A stretch of 21,395 nt of DNA from a virus (IMGVR_UViG_3300006805_000192:1-21395); one strand, 5' to 3'; numbered from the stretch's first letter, positions 6,691-15,073 are shown. Notes: generated by a model from the letters alone, not told the origin. Numbers and translations are program-made.

Positions 6691-7754
6691 ATGTCAAGTT
6701 TACTACTGCTTAAAAACGCATCCAGACCATCTGTGGTGCGCATGCCTTTCTTGAAAAGATCGTTTATGTCTGTGCAAGAAGAATAAAAAGGGTTGAGTTT
6801 CTTAAATTTCGTCCATAGGAACACTCGTCTACCTTCTTTGAGGAGTTCGCTACCAATTTTGCGACCAGCCGTGTCATCATCTAGATAGTAATGGGCATCA
6901 TCTATCTTTATTATAGACCCAGTCCCCCAAGACGCCAAAGAGTTTGGAAAATGATGAGAGTTCACAGAAGACTCAAAAATGTTTAGGTTGTTCCTAAGAT
7001 CAACCCTGAGGATGTTGTACAACATGGAAATCCTTTTCACTTTATCTGCACCCTCTGGAACTTCTTGCTTCAATATTCTTTCGTAAATATCTTGGTAGCT
7101 AAAACTCAAAAATCTGGGTTTCGACTTGTCCTCCAATTTATACTTTCTTATCTGTAGACCTAAGACTTTTTCCGTTGTGGTCATATTAAAGAAGATAAGG
7201 TCTTTGTTCCTTGGATTTCCAGCAAGCCTAGTGTCGTAGATGTCTAGTTTTCTACTCTGAACATACTGCTTTATTTCTTGGTCTGCGAACACCTCCACCA
7301 GTCCCATTTTTTTCATCAGGACATCCCTTGGTACTAGTTTGTCTTTTATGTCATAAACATCGAAGATACTCATGGCCACATTGGATGATCTGTTTTGGCT
7401 AACAAATCCCTCAAGTGTGAACTCTTTGATGTAAACCGCAAGTTCTGAATCAAATTCCTCGAAGAAAGATTTAAGAGGCATCCATGGTTTGGGACACCCA
7501 CCGTTCCAGCACTTGTATGTACTTGTGTTTAAGTAGATTATACCGCGTTTTTTTGAGGCTGTCCTTTCACTGTCCCCACAAAACGGGCATGCTATCCTTA
7601 TCCTCTCACCACCATATTCTGGTTCTGGTTTCCTTTTTTCTGGGTGGTCGTGAACTTTTGTTAAGATCACTCTGAGTTCGTCCAAAATATTTTGTGAGTT
7701 TATCTCCTTTGAACTTTCCTCTTTAAAAAATAAATCAAATCCTATATCTTCCAT
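6678..7754 (-). CDS. gp61: DNA primase, gp61/DnaG type
   Basis: The product (358 residues from the ATG at 7754) should make RNA primers for lagging-strand synthesis with the replicative helicase. Residues 53-90 form a CHC2-type zinc ribbon with cysteines at 56, 59, 82 and 87 (ACPFCGDSE and KCWNGGCPK). The TOPRIM-type catalytic core includes YYLDDDTAGRKIG (290-302), the equivalent of the D-x-D metal motif, and the late TDINDLFKK element. T4 gp61 is 342 residues. The frame is open further upstream, but that extension crosses the gp32 terminator hairpin, so 7754 is the likely start. It lies downstream of gp32 and overlaps the GroES-like gene. Confidence 0.85.
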   Translation of the reverse strand: MEDIGFDLFFKEESSKEINSQNILDELRVILTKVHDHPEKRKPEPEYGGERIRIACPFCGDSERTASKKRGIIYLNTSTYKCWNGGCPKPWMPLKSFFEEFDSELAVYIKEFTLEGFVSQNRSSNVAMSIFDVYDIKDKLVPRDVLMKKMGLVEVFADQEIKQYVQSRKLDIYDTRLAGNPRNKDLIFFNMTTTEKVLGLQIRKYKLEDKSKPRFLSFSYQDIYERILKQEVPEGADKVKRISMLYNILRVDLRNNLNIFESSVNSHHFPNSLASWGTGSIIKIDDAHYYLDDDTAGRKIGSELLKEGRRVFLWTKFKKLNPFYSSCTDINDLFKKGMRTTDGLDAFLSSSKLDICNL

Positions 7755-7774
7755 ACTTGTCCCATTTATACAAA

Positions 7775-7800
7775 TTGGGTCGGTTAAAAAACCGACCCAA
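7775..7800 (-). terminator. Terminator after the gp32 gene
   Basis: A perfect 11-pair stem, TTGGGTCGGTT with AACCGACCCAA, closes a 4-base loop (UUUU in the minus-strand transcript) and is followed by UUUGU. It begins 19 bases after the gp32 stop and ends 20 bases before the primase ATG. It would let gp32 be expressed more than the primase downstream, with some read-through. Confidence 0.75.
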
Positions 7801-7819
7801 CACAATGATGTTACTTGTT

Positions 7820-8956
7820 TTAAACTTCTTCACTAGTCAAACCAGTGGAGTCAGCCAAACCAGCTGGAAGATCATCACTAGTTCCGCTTTCAGCAGTTTC
7901 TGTCTTGGTTGTCTCAGGTAGGATGGTTTGTGGAGCGTCGCTGCTCAACAAATGCTCTTCACTGATTTCCATAGACGGTGCTTTTTCAGCAGACCCAGTG
8001 TTGATGTGGTTTCCATGAGTGTATGGACGACCATAAGTTTTTCGGAAAATTTCGCTGAAAATGTTGTCGTCACCAATGGTGATTCTAACAGATTCGATGA
8101 TTCGATCTTCCAAGTCTTTGTCCCAAGGTTTAGGCAAGTAGTCTTCCAAAGCTGGCGAGTTCTCGATACAGTATTGGTAAATTTTCTTAGCATAAGCCTC
8201 TGATACAGCCACCTCTTCTTTCGTAGATTCTGGAACTACCATGACACTTTGATCTGGAACGAATTTCGACTTACTATAAGATGTCTGTTTTCTCATCTTT
8301 TTAGTAACTTTGTCCTCGAACTCTTCTTCTTCAACGTTGATGATGAAGTTCAATCCTGTGAATGGGTGAGAATAATTCACACCTTTTTGATTTGTGGCTT
8401 CGTCATCTTTAACGATGTCCTCGATTTTCTCGTTAATTTGGTTGGCGAAACGGAAGACCTTGATCTTACCTTCCAATTCTGGTTGTTGGATGTCTTTCAC
8501 AATCTGTAAAAGGGTGAACCAATAACGCTTGCGGCTAAAATGTGCTTTAGCCAACGCCTCCAAACTGGGAACTTTAGTGTTCTTCAAATAAAAGAACGCA
8601 TTGGTGATGATGTTGTCACGTTGACCCCAGTTCGACGTACAATCCACGGCAATGACCGAAGACTGGTTGTTCGGGTTCGGGATGAAATACATGAATTTCG
8701 AGAAGACATTCAATGTTTTCTCCTTCGTGTTTCTAGGATTTTTGATGAAGCGAACAACAGACCTGTACGCACCATTAACAACGTTCTCGTTTTTCAACGA
8801 AGTAACATAGACGTTGTCATCACCACCTTTGACATCAATGTCGTCTGCCACAGACTCAGAAATGTCCTCAGAAAACATACTGGCTAAACCAAATTCCTCA
8901 GCAACTGCATTCACTACTCCTTCTTTCGATTCCTCGATTTTTTCTTTTTCCGACAT
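7820..8956 (-). CDS. gp32: Single-stranded DNA-binding protein, gp32-like
   Basis: The product (378 residues; T4 gp32 is 301) coats single-stranded DNA in replication and recombination. The OB-fold core shows AYRSVVRFIKNPRN (63-76), SRKRYWFTLLQIVKDIQQPE (141-160), EGKIKVFRFANQI (162-174) and HPFTGLNFIINVE (197-209), in the same order as the gp32 blocks around VIRFLP, YWANILVVKDP, GKVFKYRFG and PWEGANFVLKV. The zinc-binding cysteine cluster of T4 gp32 is absent: the only cysteines are 106 and 263. The C-terminal 70 residues are polar and acidic without predicted structure, as expected for the partner-binding tail, though less acidic than in T4. A pseudoknot-like leader precedes the gene and a strong terminator follows it. 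Confidence 0.85.
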   Translation of the reverse strand: MSEKEKIEESKEGVVNAVAEEFGLASMFSEDISESVADDIDVKGGDDNVYVTSLKNENVVNGAYRSVVRFIKNPRNTKEKTLNVFSKFMYFIPNPNNQSSVIAVDCTSNWGQRDNIITNAFFYLKNTKVPSLEALAKAHFSRKRYWFTLLQIVKDIQQPELEGKIKVFRFANQINEKIEDIVKDDEATNQKGVNYSHPFTGLNFIINVEEEEFEDKVTKKMRKQTSYSKSKFVPDQSVMVVPESTKEEVAVSEAYAKKIYQYCIENSPALEDYLPKPWDKDLEDRIIESVRITIGDDNIFSEIFRKTYGRPYTHGNHINTGSAEKAPSMEISEEHLLSSDAPQTILPETTKTETAESGTSDDLPAGLADSTGLTSEEV

Positions 8957-9037
8957 GATAAAAAATATTAAATAAAACTTAAACTAGAAAAACGGGTGCT
9001 TTTTGTATTTGTTGCACGTTTACCCGCAAAAAACGTG
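8957..9037 (-). promoter_or_regulatory. Putative gp32 translational operator: H-type pseudoknot plus AU-rich leader
   Basis: In the minus-strand RNA, CACGUUU (9037-9031) pairs perfectly with AAACGUG (9021-9015). The 9-base loop between them, UUUGCGGGU, contains GCGGGU (9027-9022), which pairs with ACCCGU (8997-8992; five Watson-Crick pairs and one wobble). The two stems abut with no spacer, and a 17-base A-rich strand, CAACAAAUACAAAAAGC, crosses from one to the other. This is the textbook H-type arrangement. The remaining 35 bases to the ATG contain only four G or C. T4 gene 32 is autoregulated through just such a leader pseudoknot followed by an unstructured AU-rich stretch. The first stem spans the stop codon of the upstream gene, so its translation would melt the fold. 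Confidence 0.65.
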
Positions 9038-9661
9038 GTATCTTTTGCCTCCACTCATGAAGGATGATTTTCTTCTTTTCCCATGCATGTGGGACAGCAT
9101 TCTTTCGTGATTTATACACAACCCACCTATTCTGTTATAAATCTTAGGGTTAGAACCCAGCATTTCTCCAAGTTCGTTAAAATGGGAACACGCATCAAAA
9201 ATGAATCGTTCATTCAGTGTAAAATCGGAGTCCAAACTTGCCACCAGAACCAAGTCCATGTAGTTCTTCACTATCTCCATATCCAACAAAATGTTGTTGA
9301 AATCGATAGCATCACAAAACTTAAGTCTAAGTTGCTCGATGGACATGGATAAATCCCGTGTTATGACGTTAAAACGTTTGTTTCCTTTTTGATCTTCACC
9401 CACAACGAAAACAAACCTTTCCACTTTCGACTTATCACCTTTAACAAAAGACATGGTGAGGAAATAATTGAAAGACTTCCAAGACACACCTTTTTGTAGG
9501 AACGTTCTGTGTGCCACGTACAACACATACAATGATGCTTCATCCAATTCGTGCGCGTTTCTATAGTTGTTGGCCACAAAGTCATATTCGACTGGGTTTA
9601 TTTCTCTATAATCATGCTCAGACAGTTGTGACAAGCATAAAATTTGACAGTCTATCACCAT
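9020..9661 (-). CDS. Unrecognised protein between polymerase and gp32, 213 residues; positional counterpart of T4 gp59
   Basis: I do not recognise the sequence. The ATG at 9661 overlaps the polymerase stop (ATGGTGA), which points to coupled expression with gp43. The product is mixed alpha/beta, with no metal cluster, a probable helical core and a basic C-terminus (GKRRKSSFMSGGKRYH) suited to nucleic acid binding. Its place directly upstream of gp32 and its length match T4 gp59 (217 residues), the helicase loader encoded just before gene 32 in T4. I see no convincing residue-level similarity to gp59, so that is position-based inference only. Its last codons form one arm of the gp32 pseudoknot. 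Confidence 0.72.
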   Translation of the reverse strand: MVIDCQILCLSQLSEHDYREINPVEYDFVANNYRNAHELDEASLYVLYVAHRTFLQKGVSWKSFNYFLTMSFVKGDKSKVERFVFVVGEDQKGNKRFNVITRDLSMSIEQLRLKFCDAIDFNNILLDMEIVKNYMDLVLVASLDSDFTLNERFIFDACSHFNELGEMLGSNPKIYNRIGGLCINHERMLSHMHGKRRKSSFMSGGKRYHVFCG

Positions 9662-12426
9662 AATTCTGCATCTACGACATAAAGTTCATATGTCAGTTTG
9701 TAATTTGGGTCTACTTTCTTTATGATATTATTTATGGGAGACAACACCATCTTTTCAAATTGTTTTTTCTTGTCGACTGCTGGGGCTTTTGCTGGGACTC
9801 CAGTCATCACAGGGTAGGCAAACACGTCGTCTGTCTTATCTTCTCCCTGTGTAAGGTACACACCGACTTTTTGACCGTTTGATATCAGTGGATACTTTTT
9901 CATGGTATCGTCTGTTTTGATCAAATGATTGTGTATACCAGCCGCCCTGTGAGATTGTGGCGCACCAGAGATAAACATCAGCGGGTTGTCTGATATTATG
10001 GACTTCGTAAAACCATTAACTCTGACTATCTCTGAAATGTTGTCTATGCTGGCGTTCGCAAATTCCTCCCTTACCAGCTTGGCCTCCTTGGTTACAGAGA
10101 ACATATCCAGTTTCCCTTCTTGAGCCATTATGTTCTTGATTATCTGCGCCAACTTGTCTCTAACAAATTTCGGGAAGGATGGTTTTGCCACCTCGATGCC
10201 TTTATAAGACAATTTCTCGTTGGGTTTGTATAGTTTACCATCAGACCAAATGGGGTTCTTGATGTAACGTTTCTTTTTGACGAACAAGACTTTATAATTG
10301 ATCTCCTCAAGTCCAAGCTTGAAGCTATCAACCCCGTCTGGTCTTGTCTCAAACGCCCCACATGCTCTACAGTATTCTCTGAATTTCTCCTTAAAGAATC
10401 CTTTTAAGAAGTGTTTGTCGATCTCCAGAAGTATGTCCCTAGTTTTCTCGTAATCTTTCAAGTGAGGCCAATCGGTTGTTTGCAGCACCGTCTCCATGTT
10501 CATCATGATGGAGTCTGTATCGGCATAGATGACAACGTCCTTGTCTGTGTTCTTATGAACTTTTATCCCTAGGGCTTCATGCACATCGGTCTTATCTTTC
10601 CACTCGTTTCTGAAGAAGTTATTCACTATGTCTATTGTATACTGCAGCAAATCCCTACTTTGGGCTGTAACGGTTGAAGCAACCGCTATGTTGTACAACG
10701 GGAAGTATCTGTATCCAAGAACACCGTAAATCGAGTTCATGATGATTTTCATGGCCTGTGACTCGTTGGCATATTTTTTTGACAGTTTTCCAAGTCTCTC
10801 TAACTCCAAATAAAGTTCTTGATCAGACACGGTTTGTCCATCCTCAAATTTAGAGTACTCAAATTTGCCAGATATCTTGCCGCCTTCGGTTTTTTCCAAG
10901 ATTTGTATTTCAACATCAACAGCTTTGGCTTTTTCTTTACACTGGACTCGACCATTGAACAAATCAAAGACCATTGTTCTTAATGAACTGTCACCATTCT
11001 CTTTCGTGTAGATGTAGCCGTTCGGTGCTAGGATGTGTCTTTTGAGGTCAAGGTCATAGATTTTCCCGTCTTCTTGTGAAATGTAAGACTTCTTATTGTG
11101 GGACAACCCCAACAAAGTGTCAATGCCCAGATTGAGTGCCATCATACCAGACGGGAACTTACTGGTAAAGTCATATATCATCACATAGTTGGAGATTCCA
11201 GCCACTGGGTCTTTTACCAATCCTCCTTCATATGTCCCGCCATCGTCGGATTCATACATGTTGATGAAAACTTGGTTGTTCTTGTGATAGAACGACTGGA
11301 ATTTTCTTTCACACATCATCCCAGCAAACAGTGCGTCGTGGATGGGAACTTCTACCACCGAAGACAAAGTCGGAACTATGTCGAATATTTCTGTAGCCCT
11401 GTCTATGAGTTGGACTAGGATGCTGTCTATGGCGTTATATAGACAAAATTTTACGAAGTTCTTGTTGTACAATTCTTGTAGGGTCATGTCATAAGATACC
11501 TTCTTTACACCTTCTAGAACCTCCTCTGAAACAGCATCCAAGGAATATTTTGATCTCTTTGGATAGTCAAACTGTTCCATTATGGCCATATAGTCAAGGA
11601 CTGGAACGTGATATGGCACTGGTACACTGATCTTAACGTCTTTGGCAAACTTGTCGACGATTCTTATGTTGAATATGCTACCAGTTGGGGAACATGTCTT
11701 AAAGGCGTCATAATTAAGGTCTCTTTTTTCTTTGCCAGCCAAATCTATGCCTTTCACAGTGATACTCCTATTGGCCAAGTACAACATATCAAACTTTAAG
11801 GAGTTCCAGCCCAACAAACAATCAACCTCGTTGTTGATATGCCTGAATATGGCCAGCAACATTTGCTCTTCGTTGTCGTATTTTATGTACCTTACTTTGT
11901 AGGGTTTCGTGACCAGAGACTTGTTCTTTAGCGTCGACAAATGTTTTGCTATACCCTCTTGTATCTCCACTATGTCATACTGGGTCAATTCTTTTAGCCC
12001 CATGATCAAGACGTCCTCGTCTGTCACAAAGACATTGGTCAATACTCCATGTTTCGGGTTGTCTGCATTTGGGAAAGAGTTTTCGTCGGACTCTGTCTCG
12101 ATATCGAAAAATGTCTTTCTTGGTTGATGGGGGTAATAAATTTTTTCCTTTATATTCTCTGGAAGCTTGTTGAACATTTCATATACTCTGAACTTTGACA
12201 GATTTCTGAACCTCTTGAGAGGCACTTTCCTGACGTGTTTACCATACGCAGACTTCATGTTGGGGTCTGCTAGGCTGGGTGAGGAGGTCTCCTCCCATTC
12301 ATACAACTCCGAGGTGGGAACTTTGAAGGAAATCATCTGCTTCTCTCCTTCTTCATTATAGTATGATACGAGTATTCTTTCTACAGTCCCTAGAGACCTG
12401 TTCATTACTTGTTCAACGTGAATCAT
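9655..12426 (-). CDS. gp43: Replicative DNA polymerase, family B, gp43-like
   Basis: The product (923 residues; T4 gp43 is 898) has all exonuclease and polymerase motifs. Exo I is FFDIETE with D108 and E110, Exo II GWNSLKFDM with N208 and D213, Exo III YNAIDSIL with Y330 and D334. Motif A is DFTSKFPSGMM from D419, motif B KIIMNSIYG from K560, motif C YADTDS with D636 and D638, and KKRY is at 718-721. It should be an active polymerase with proofreading. Motif A is unusual: F424 stands where most relatives have the steric-gate Tyr, and the usual SII is SGM. The C-terminus (YELYVVDAELW) is a plausible sliding-clamp-binding tail. The gene starts 46 bases after the portal gene, behind a small hairpin, and overlaps the 213-residue gene. 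Confidence 0.96.
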   Translation of the reverse strand: MIHVEQVMNRSLGTVERILVSYYNEEGEKQMISFKVPTSELYEWEETSSPSLADPNMKSAYGKHVRKVPLKRFRNLSKFRVYEMFNKLPENIKEKIYYPHQPRKTFFDIETESDENSFPNADNPKHGVLTNVFVTDEDVLIMGLKELTQYDIVEIQEGIAKHLSTLKNKSLVTKPYKVRYIKYDNEEQMLLAIFRHINNEVDCLLGWNSLKFDMLYLANRSITVKGIDLAGKEKRDLNYDAFKTCSPTGSIFNIRIVDKFAKDVKISVPVPYHVPVLDYMAIMEQFDYPKRSKYSLDAVSEEVLEGVKKVSYDMTLQELYNKNFVKFCLYNAIDSILVQLIDRATEIFDIVPTLSSVVEVPIHDALFAGMMCERKFQSFYHKNNQVFINMYESDDGGTYEGGLVKDPVAGISNYVMIYDFTSKFPSGMMALNLGIDTLLGLSHNKKSYISQEDGKIYDLDLKRHILAPNGYIYTKENGDSSLRTMVFDLFNGRVQCKEKAKAVDVEIQILEKTEGGKISGKFEYSKFEDGQTVSDQELYLELERLGKLSKKYANESQAMKIIMNSIYGVLGYRYFPLYNIAVASTVTAQSRDLLQYTIDIVNNFFRNEWKDKTDVHEALGIKVHKNTDKDVVIYADTDSIMMNMETVLQTTDWPHLKDYEKTRDILLEIDKHFLKGFFKEKFREYCRACGAFETRPDGVDSFKLGLEEINYKVLFVKKKRYIKNPIWSDGKLYKPNEKLSYKGIEVAKPSFPKFVRDKLAQIIKNIMAQEGKLDMFSVTKEAKLVREEFANASIDNISEIVRVNGFTKSIISDNPLMFISGAPQSHRAAGIHNHLIKTDDTMKKYPLISNGQKVGVYLTQGEDKTDDVFAYPVMTGVPAKAPAVDKKKQFEKMVLSPINNIIKKVDPNYKLTYELYVVDAELW

Positions 12427-12436
12427 TGCTTTATTT

Positions 12437-12453
12437 TGATCATAAACCGATCA
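12437..12453 (-). promoter_or_regulatory. Candidate gp43 leader hairpin
   Basis: In the minus-strand RNA, UGAUC and GAUCA pair around the 7-base loop GGUUUAU, ending 10 bases before the polymerase AUG. T4 gp43 represses its own translation by binding a hairpin of similar size (5-pair stem, 8-base loop) just upstream of its start. The loop sequence differs from T4. A 6-codon AUG frame starting within the hairpin ends in a UGA overlapping the gp43 AUG. Confidence 0.35.
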
Positions 12454-12472
12454 CATGGCATGACGTTGCTTA

Positions 12473-14218
12473 TTAGATGTCATCAAGTTCGTCGCCCAGA
12501 GGGTCTGATTTTTCCTCTCCCCTGTTTAACTCTTGTTTCATTATCTCCATCTCATTCCACTCCTCATCCGACATGAACTTGAATTTTCTTGTCAACAAGT
12601 ATTTCATAGGGAATATTGGGTTTCCTTCTCCATCTTCCAGTCTTGCCATCTCCCCGATTTCTGACAACATTTTGGTTTGTTTCTCAGAACTTCTAGCTTG
12701 GTAGTAGTAATCCATTGACTCCCAGTTGTACCTGATCTTTTTAGACAAGGAGTCATCCAACGTTGTTTTCGGGTCTGCTATGTTCACCAATAACATGGTT
12801 GGTTTCTTTATGGCGTGACCGAATTGGTGTAGAGTTCTGTCTAGGTAAGCATAGAAAGCAACCTCAGTGAAAGGAACACCTTCAGCTTTGTAAATCGAAA
12901 GACCACCTTTTTCACCTTCTTTGTCGAATCTAGAATATGGCAATTTTGTCGTATCCATGAACCTGTTTCTGAAGTAGTTCACCTCTTTCATCTCTGACAT
13001 GTCATATCCATTCCAGTTGACCGTACCAACTTCTGGTTTATTTCCTCCCCTGTCACCAAGCACTATGTGTTTCATGGTGTTATATGAACCTTCACCGTTG
13101 ATCTTCACGTTACCATCATGATCGACAGAGAAATTGTCCATATACTTGTTTCTCATCTTGGATATAGCTTCTTTCGCTTTAGATGCCACTTTCGTTGTAA
13201 TAGGTATCGTTGTTACCTGTCTAAACATGGCATTCATGATAGTCCATGACACAACCGTTGACTCCATTCTGTTCAACAAGTTCCAGTTTCTCATCAACTT
13301 GTGGGCATAAGAAACCTTTCTTACGGTGTTCACAACACTACCATACCTATTGATCGGCAAGTGGTTTCCAGAAATATCGTTGTAGTCCACGATACAGATT
13401 TCATTATCCGAGTAGATTCTGTCTCTGTATGTGTAGTATGGTTTTCCTGTTTCTTTTACGGTCGTTTTTCTAACCTCCAAGAAATTGACCACCTTGATCT
13501 TTTTTATGTCGGTCACTATCAGTTCCTCTCCCGTCTCTTCGTTTTTCTTAAACGTGTCTCTGTTTGATTGTTCTGTTATCTGTTCCAACAGTCGTTTTGT
13601 GGCTATTTTTTTGATGTTCAGTTTTTCTACCAGTCTTTCCTGTTTCTTCTTATCCGCAACCGACTCTGTTAATTTTTCTTTGTTCTCATCCAGCCTGACA
13701 TTTATCAAGTTCAGTTCTCGTTTAAGTTTTGTGACCTTCTCTTTTAGTTCTTTTCTGGATTTAAACTCAAACTCATACAACCAAGCCACTTTTCCAAAAC
13801 ATGACCACTCGTAGAACCTTTTCCAAGCCTCTCTATGGTCATCAAACCCAAGGAGACTCATAACCTTGTCGTGAGAATCCTGTATTTGTTTCATAAGGAA
13901 CGTGTCAGCGTTATTGTCAACTTCTAGAGACACGAACCTACCACTACCATCTGGGACGATGGCGCAATCGCACATTTTTTCTATGGCGTCTTTTAGTTCA
14001 GAATAGAGTTCTACTGCGGTGTATATCCTACTATATTGTTCTTCTTGGGTAATGGCATCGTCTCTGAGAGCCAATATGTCCATATAATCCATTTCTGCAT
14101 ATATGTCATCAGAATCAACATTTTTGTCGTTTACTCTATCGGCAGATTTCGCCTTAGAAGGTAATTGATTCTTGTTGATCAATCTGGATGTCGAAACCCT
14201 GTTATAATAGTTGTACAT
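12473..14218 (-). CDS. gp20: Portal vertex protein, gp20-like
   Basis: The product (581 residues; T4 gp20 is 524) should form the dodecameric DNA-entry ring of the capsid. Supporting features are the early region YSRIYTAVELYSELKDAIEK, the core GSVVNTVRKVSYAHKLMRNW followed by SWTIMNAMFRQV, and the late block MSEMKEVNYFRNRFMDTTKL then PYSRFDKEG. That last block corresponds to the YF-x-x-KLY-x-x-x-x-x-P-x-SRL signature of T4-like portals. FGHAIKKPTMLLVNIADP and IRYNWESMDYYYQARSSEK fit the C-terminal crown region. A charged helical stretch at about 155-225 is probably coiled coil. The stop is 46 bases before the polymerase start, so a head gene leads into the replication genes. A late-promoter-like box lies 20 bases upstream. 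Confidence 0.85.
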   Translation of the reverse strand: MYNYYNRVSTSRLINKNQLPSKAKSADRVNDKNVDSDDIYAEMDYMDILALRDDAITQEEQYSRIYTAVELYSELKDAIEKMCDCAIVPDGSGRFVSLEVDNNADTFLMKQIQDSHDKVMSLLGFDDHREAWKRFYEWSCFGKVAWLYEFEFKSRKELKEKVTKLKRELNLINVRLDENKEKLTESVADKKKQERLVEKLNIKKIATKRLLEQITEQSNRDTFKKNEETGEELIVTDIKKIKVVNFLEVRKTTVKETGKPYYTYRDRIYSDNEICIVDYNDISGNHLPINRYGSVVNTVRKVSYAHKLMRNWNLLNRMESTVVSWTIMNAMFRQVTTIPITTKVASKAKEAISKMRNKYMDNFSVDHDGNVKINGEGSYNTMKHIVLGDRGGNKPEVGTVNWNGYDMSEMKEVNYFRNRFMDTTKLPYSRFDKEGEKGGLSIYKAEGVPFTEVAFYAYLDRTLHQFGHAIKKPTMLLVNIADPKTTLDDSLSKKIRYNWESMDYYYQARSSEKQTKMLSEIGEMARLEDGEGNPIFPMKYLLTRKFKFMSDEEWNEMEIMKQELNRGEEKSDPLGDELDDI

Positions 14219-14238
14219 TAATAGACTGTTTGTTTTAA

Positions 14239-14246
14239 TATTTATT
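14239..14246 (-). promoter_or_regulatory. Late-promoter-like box for the portal gene
   Basis: The minus strand reads AATAAATA, one base off TATAAATA, with 20 bases to the portal ATG, the same spacing as the exact box at 3121-3128. It sits in the 113-base divergent gap between portal and spike genes. I find no equally good box for the plus-strand spike gene. Confidence 0.45.
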
Positions 14247-14331
14247 AACCCAGTCTGGAAAGCACTGTTTCATCAATTGGTGTCTTTCATCAGCAACTGG
14301 AATTAAGAACAAAGGTTTGGATATATAGATT

Positions 14332-15072
14332 ATGGTAAAATTATACAAAGGTACTGTTGTGTCAGTAGCAGATGACACCAAGTCTGGAATCATAAAAGCC
14401 AGAGTGAACGGTCTCTACAATTCTGAGAAGATCGGGAACATACCAGATGATGTTTTGCCGAGCCTTCATCCCATTTATAGCCAGAACCTAAACAGTTTTG
14501 ATACTCCAAAAGTCGGTGAAGAGGTGGTCGTCATCCTTGATAGAGACGATAAGCACTCTGGGTTTTGGATTGGGAAATATAGCCTATCCAAAGGGTTTTT
14601 GGATAAACTTTCAACGGATTATGAGGGATTCAAGTCTATAAGGTTTGATGAGGAGGAGAGGCTCAAAGTTTACTATAGCAGAAAAGACGGTTTGATGTTA
14701 GAACTGGACAAAGCCACTATAAACATAAAGGACAATGAGATCAGACTCTTGACACCAGATAGAAAACTTCACATAAAAGATGGGATGATATCTTTGGGGC
14801 AAGAGAACAAATCCAATGAACCTTCCGTTCTTGGTGACAAAAATGTCGACACCTTCAAAGAGATTTGTGACGAACTGACAGACATTGTTGACAAGTTGAT
14901 AATTTTCACAACGACCCAGAGTGCTGTGACAAAAAGTCTTGGATATTTGGGTGGGTTGACCGCTGGATATGACACGCTGCTGCAGTCGCTTCCAGCTTTG
15001 AGGTTGAAAATAGAGAAAACAAAAAATGTCACAACTCCAAAAACACTCAGCAAAAAAACAAGCTTAGATTGA
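14332..15072 (+). CDS. gp5: Baseplate central spike, gp5-like with OB-fold, no lysozyme domain
   Basis: The product has 246 residues. Residues 1-90 form the gp5/gpV OB-fold: YKGTVVSVADDTKSGIIKAR, IGNIPDDVLPSLHPIY, and TPKVGEEVVVILDRDDKHSG followed by FWIGKYSLS. A beta-rich middle (KSIRFDEEERLKVYYSRKDG to about 155) fits the start of the trimeric spike. NEPSVLGDK (162-170) is a block common near the end of such spikes in T4-like phages, and a helical tail follows. T4 gp5 (575 residues) contains a lysozyme domain and a long beta-helix; neither is here. The gene and its small neighbour are a plus-strand island flanked by minus-strand genes. It would pair with the gp27-like hub at 18550. Confidence 0.75.
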   Translation: MVKLYKGTVVSVADDTKSGIIKARVNGLYNSEKIGNIPDDVLPSLHPIYSQNLNSFDTPKVGEEVVVILDRDDKHSGFWIGKYSLSKGFLDKLSTDYEGFKSIRFDEEERLKVYYSRKDGLMLELDKATINIKDNEIRLLTPDRKLHIKDGMISLGQENKSNEPSVLGDKNVDTFKEICDELTDIVDKLIIFTTTQSAVTKSLGYLGGLTAGYDTLLQSLPALRLKIEKTKNVTTPKTLSKKTSLD

Positions 15073-15073
15073 T

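Noticed and set aside
6505-6786. Plus-strand open frames of 80-93 codons
   Set aside because: They are antisense to the GroES-like and primase genes and show no protein-like conservation.
7755-7805. Upstream extension of the primase frame to 7805
   Set aside because: The extra codons run through the perfect gp32 terminator hairpin; the ATG at 7754 is the sensible start.
12425-12450. TTGCTTTA resembling a MotA box on the plus strand
   Set aside because: It points away from gp43 into the antisense of the portal gene, with no plus-strand gene for almost 2 kb.
14321-14328. ATATATAG before the spike gene as a late promoter
   Set aside because: It has two or more mismatches and is only about three bases from the ATG, leaving no leader.
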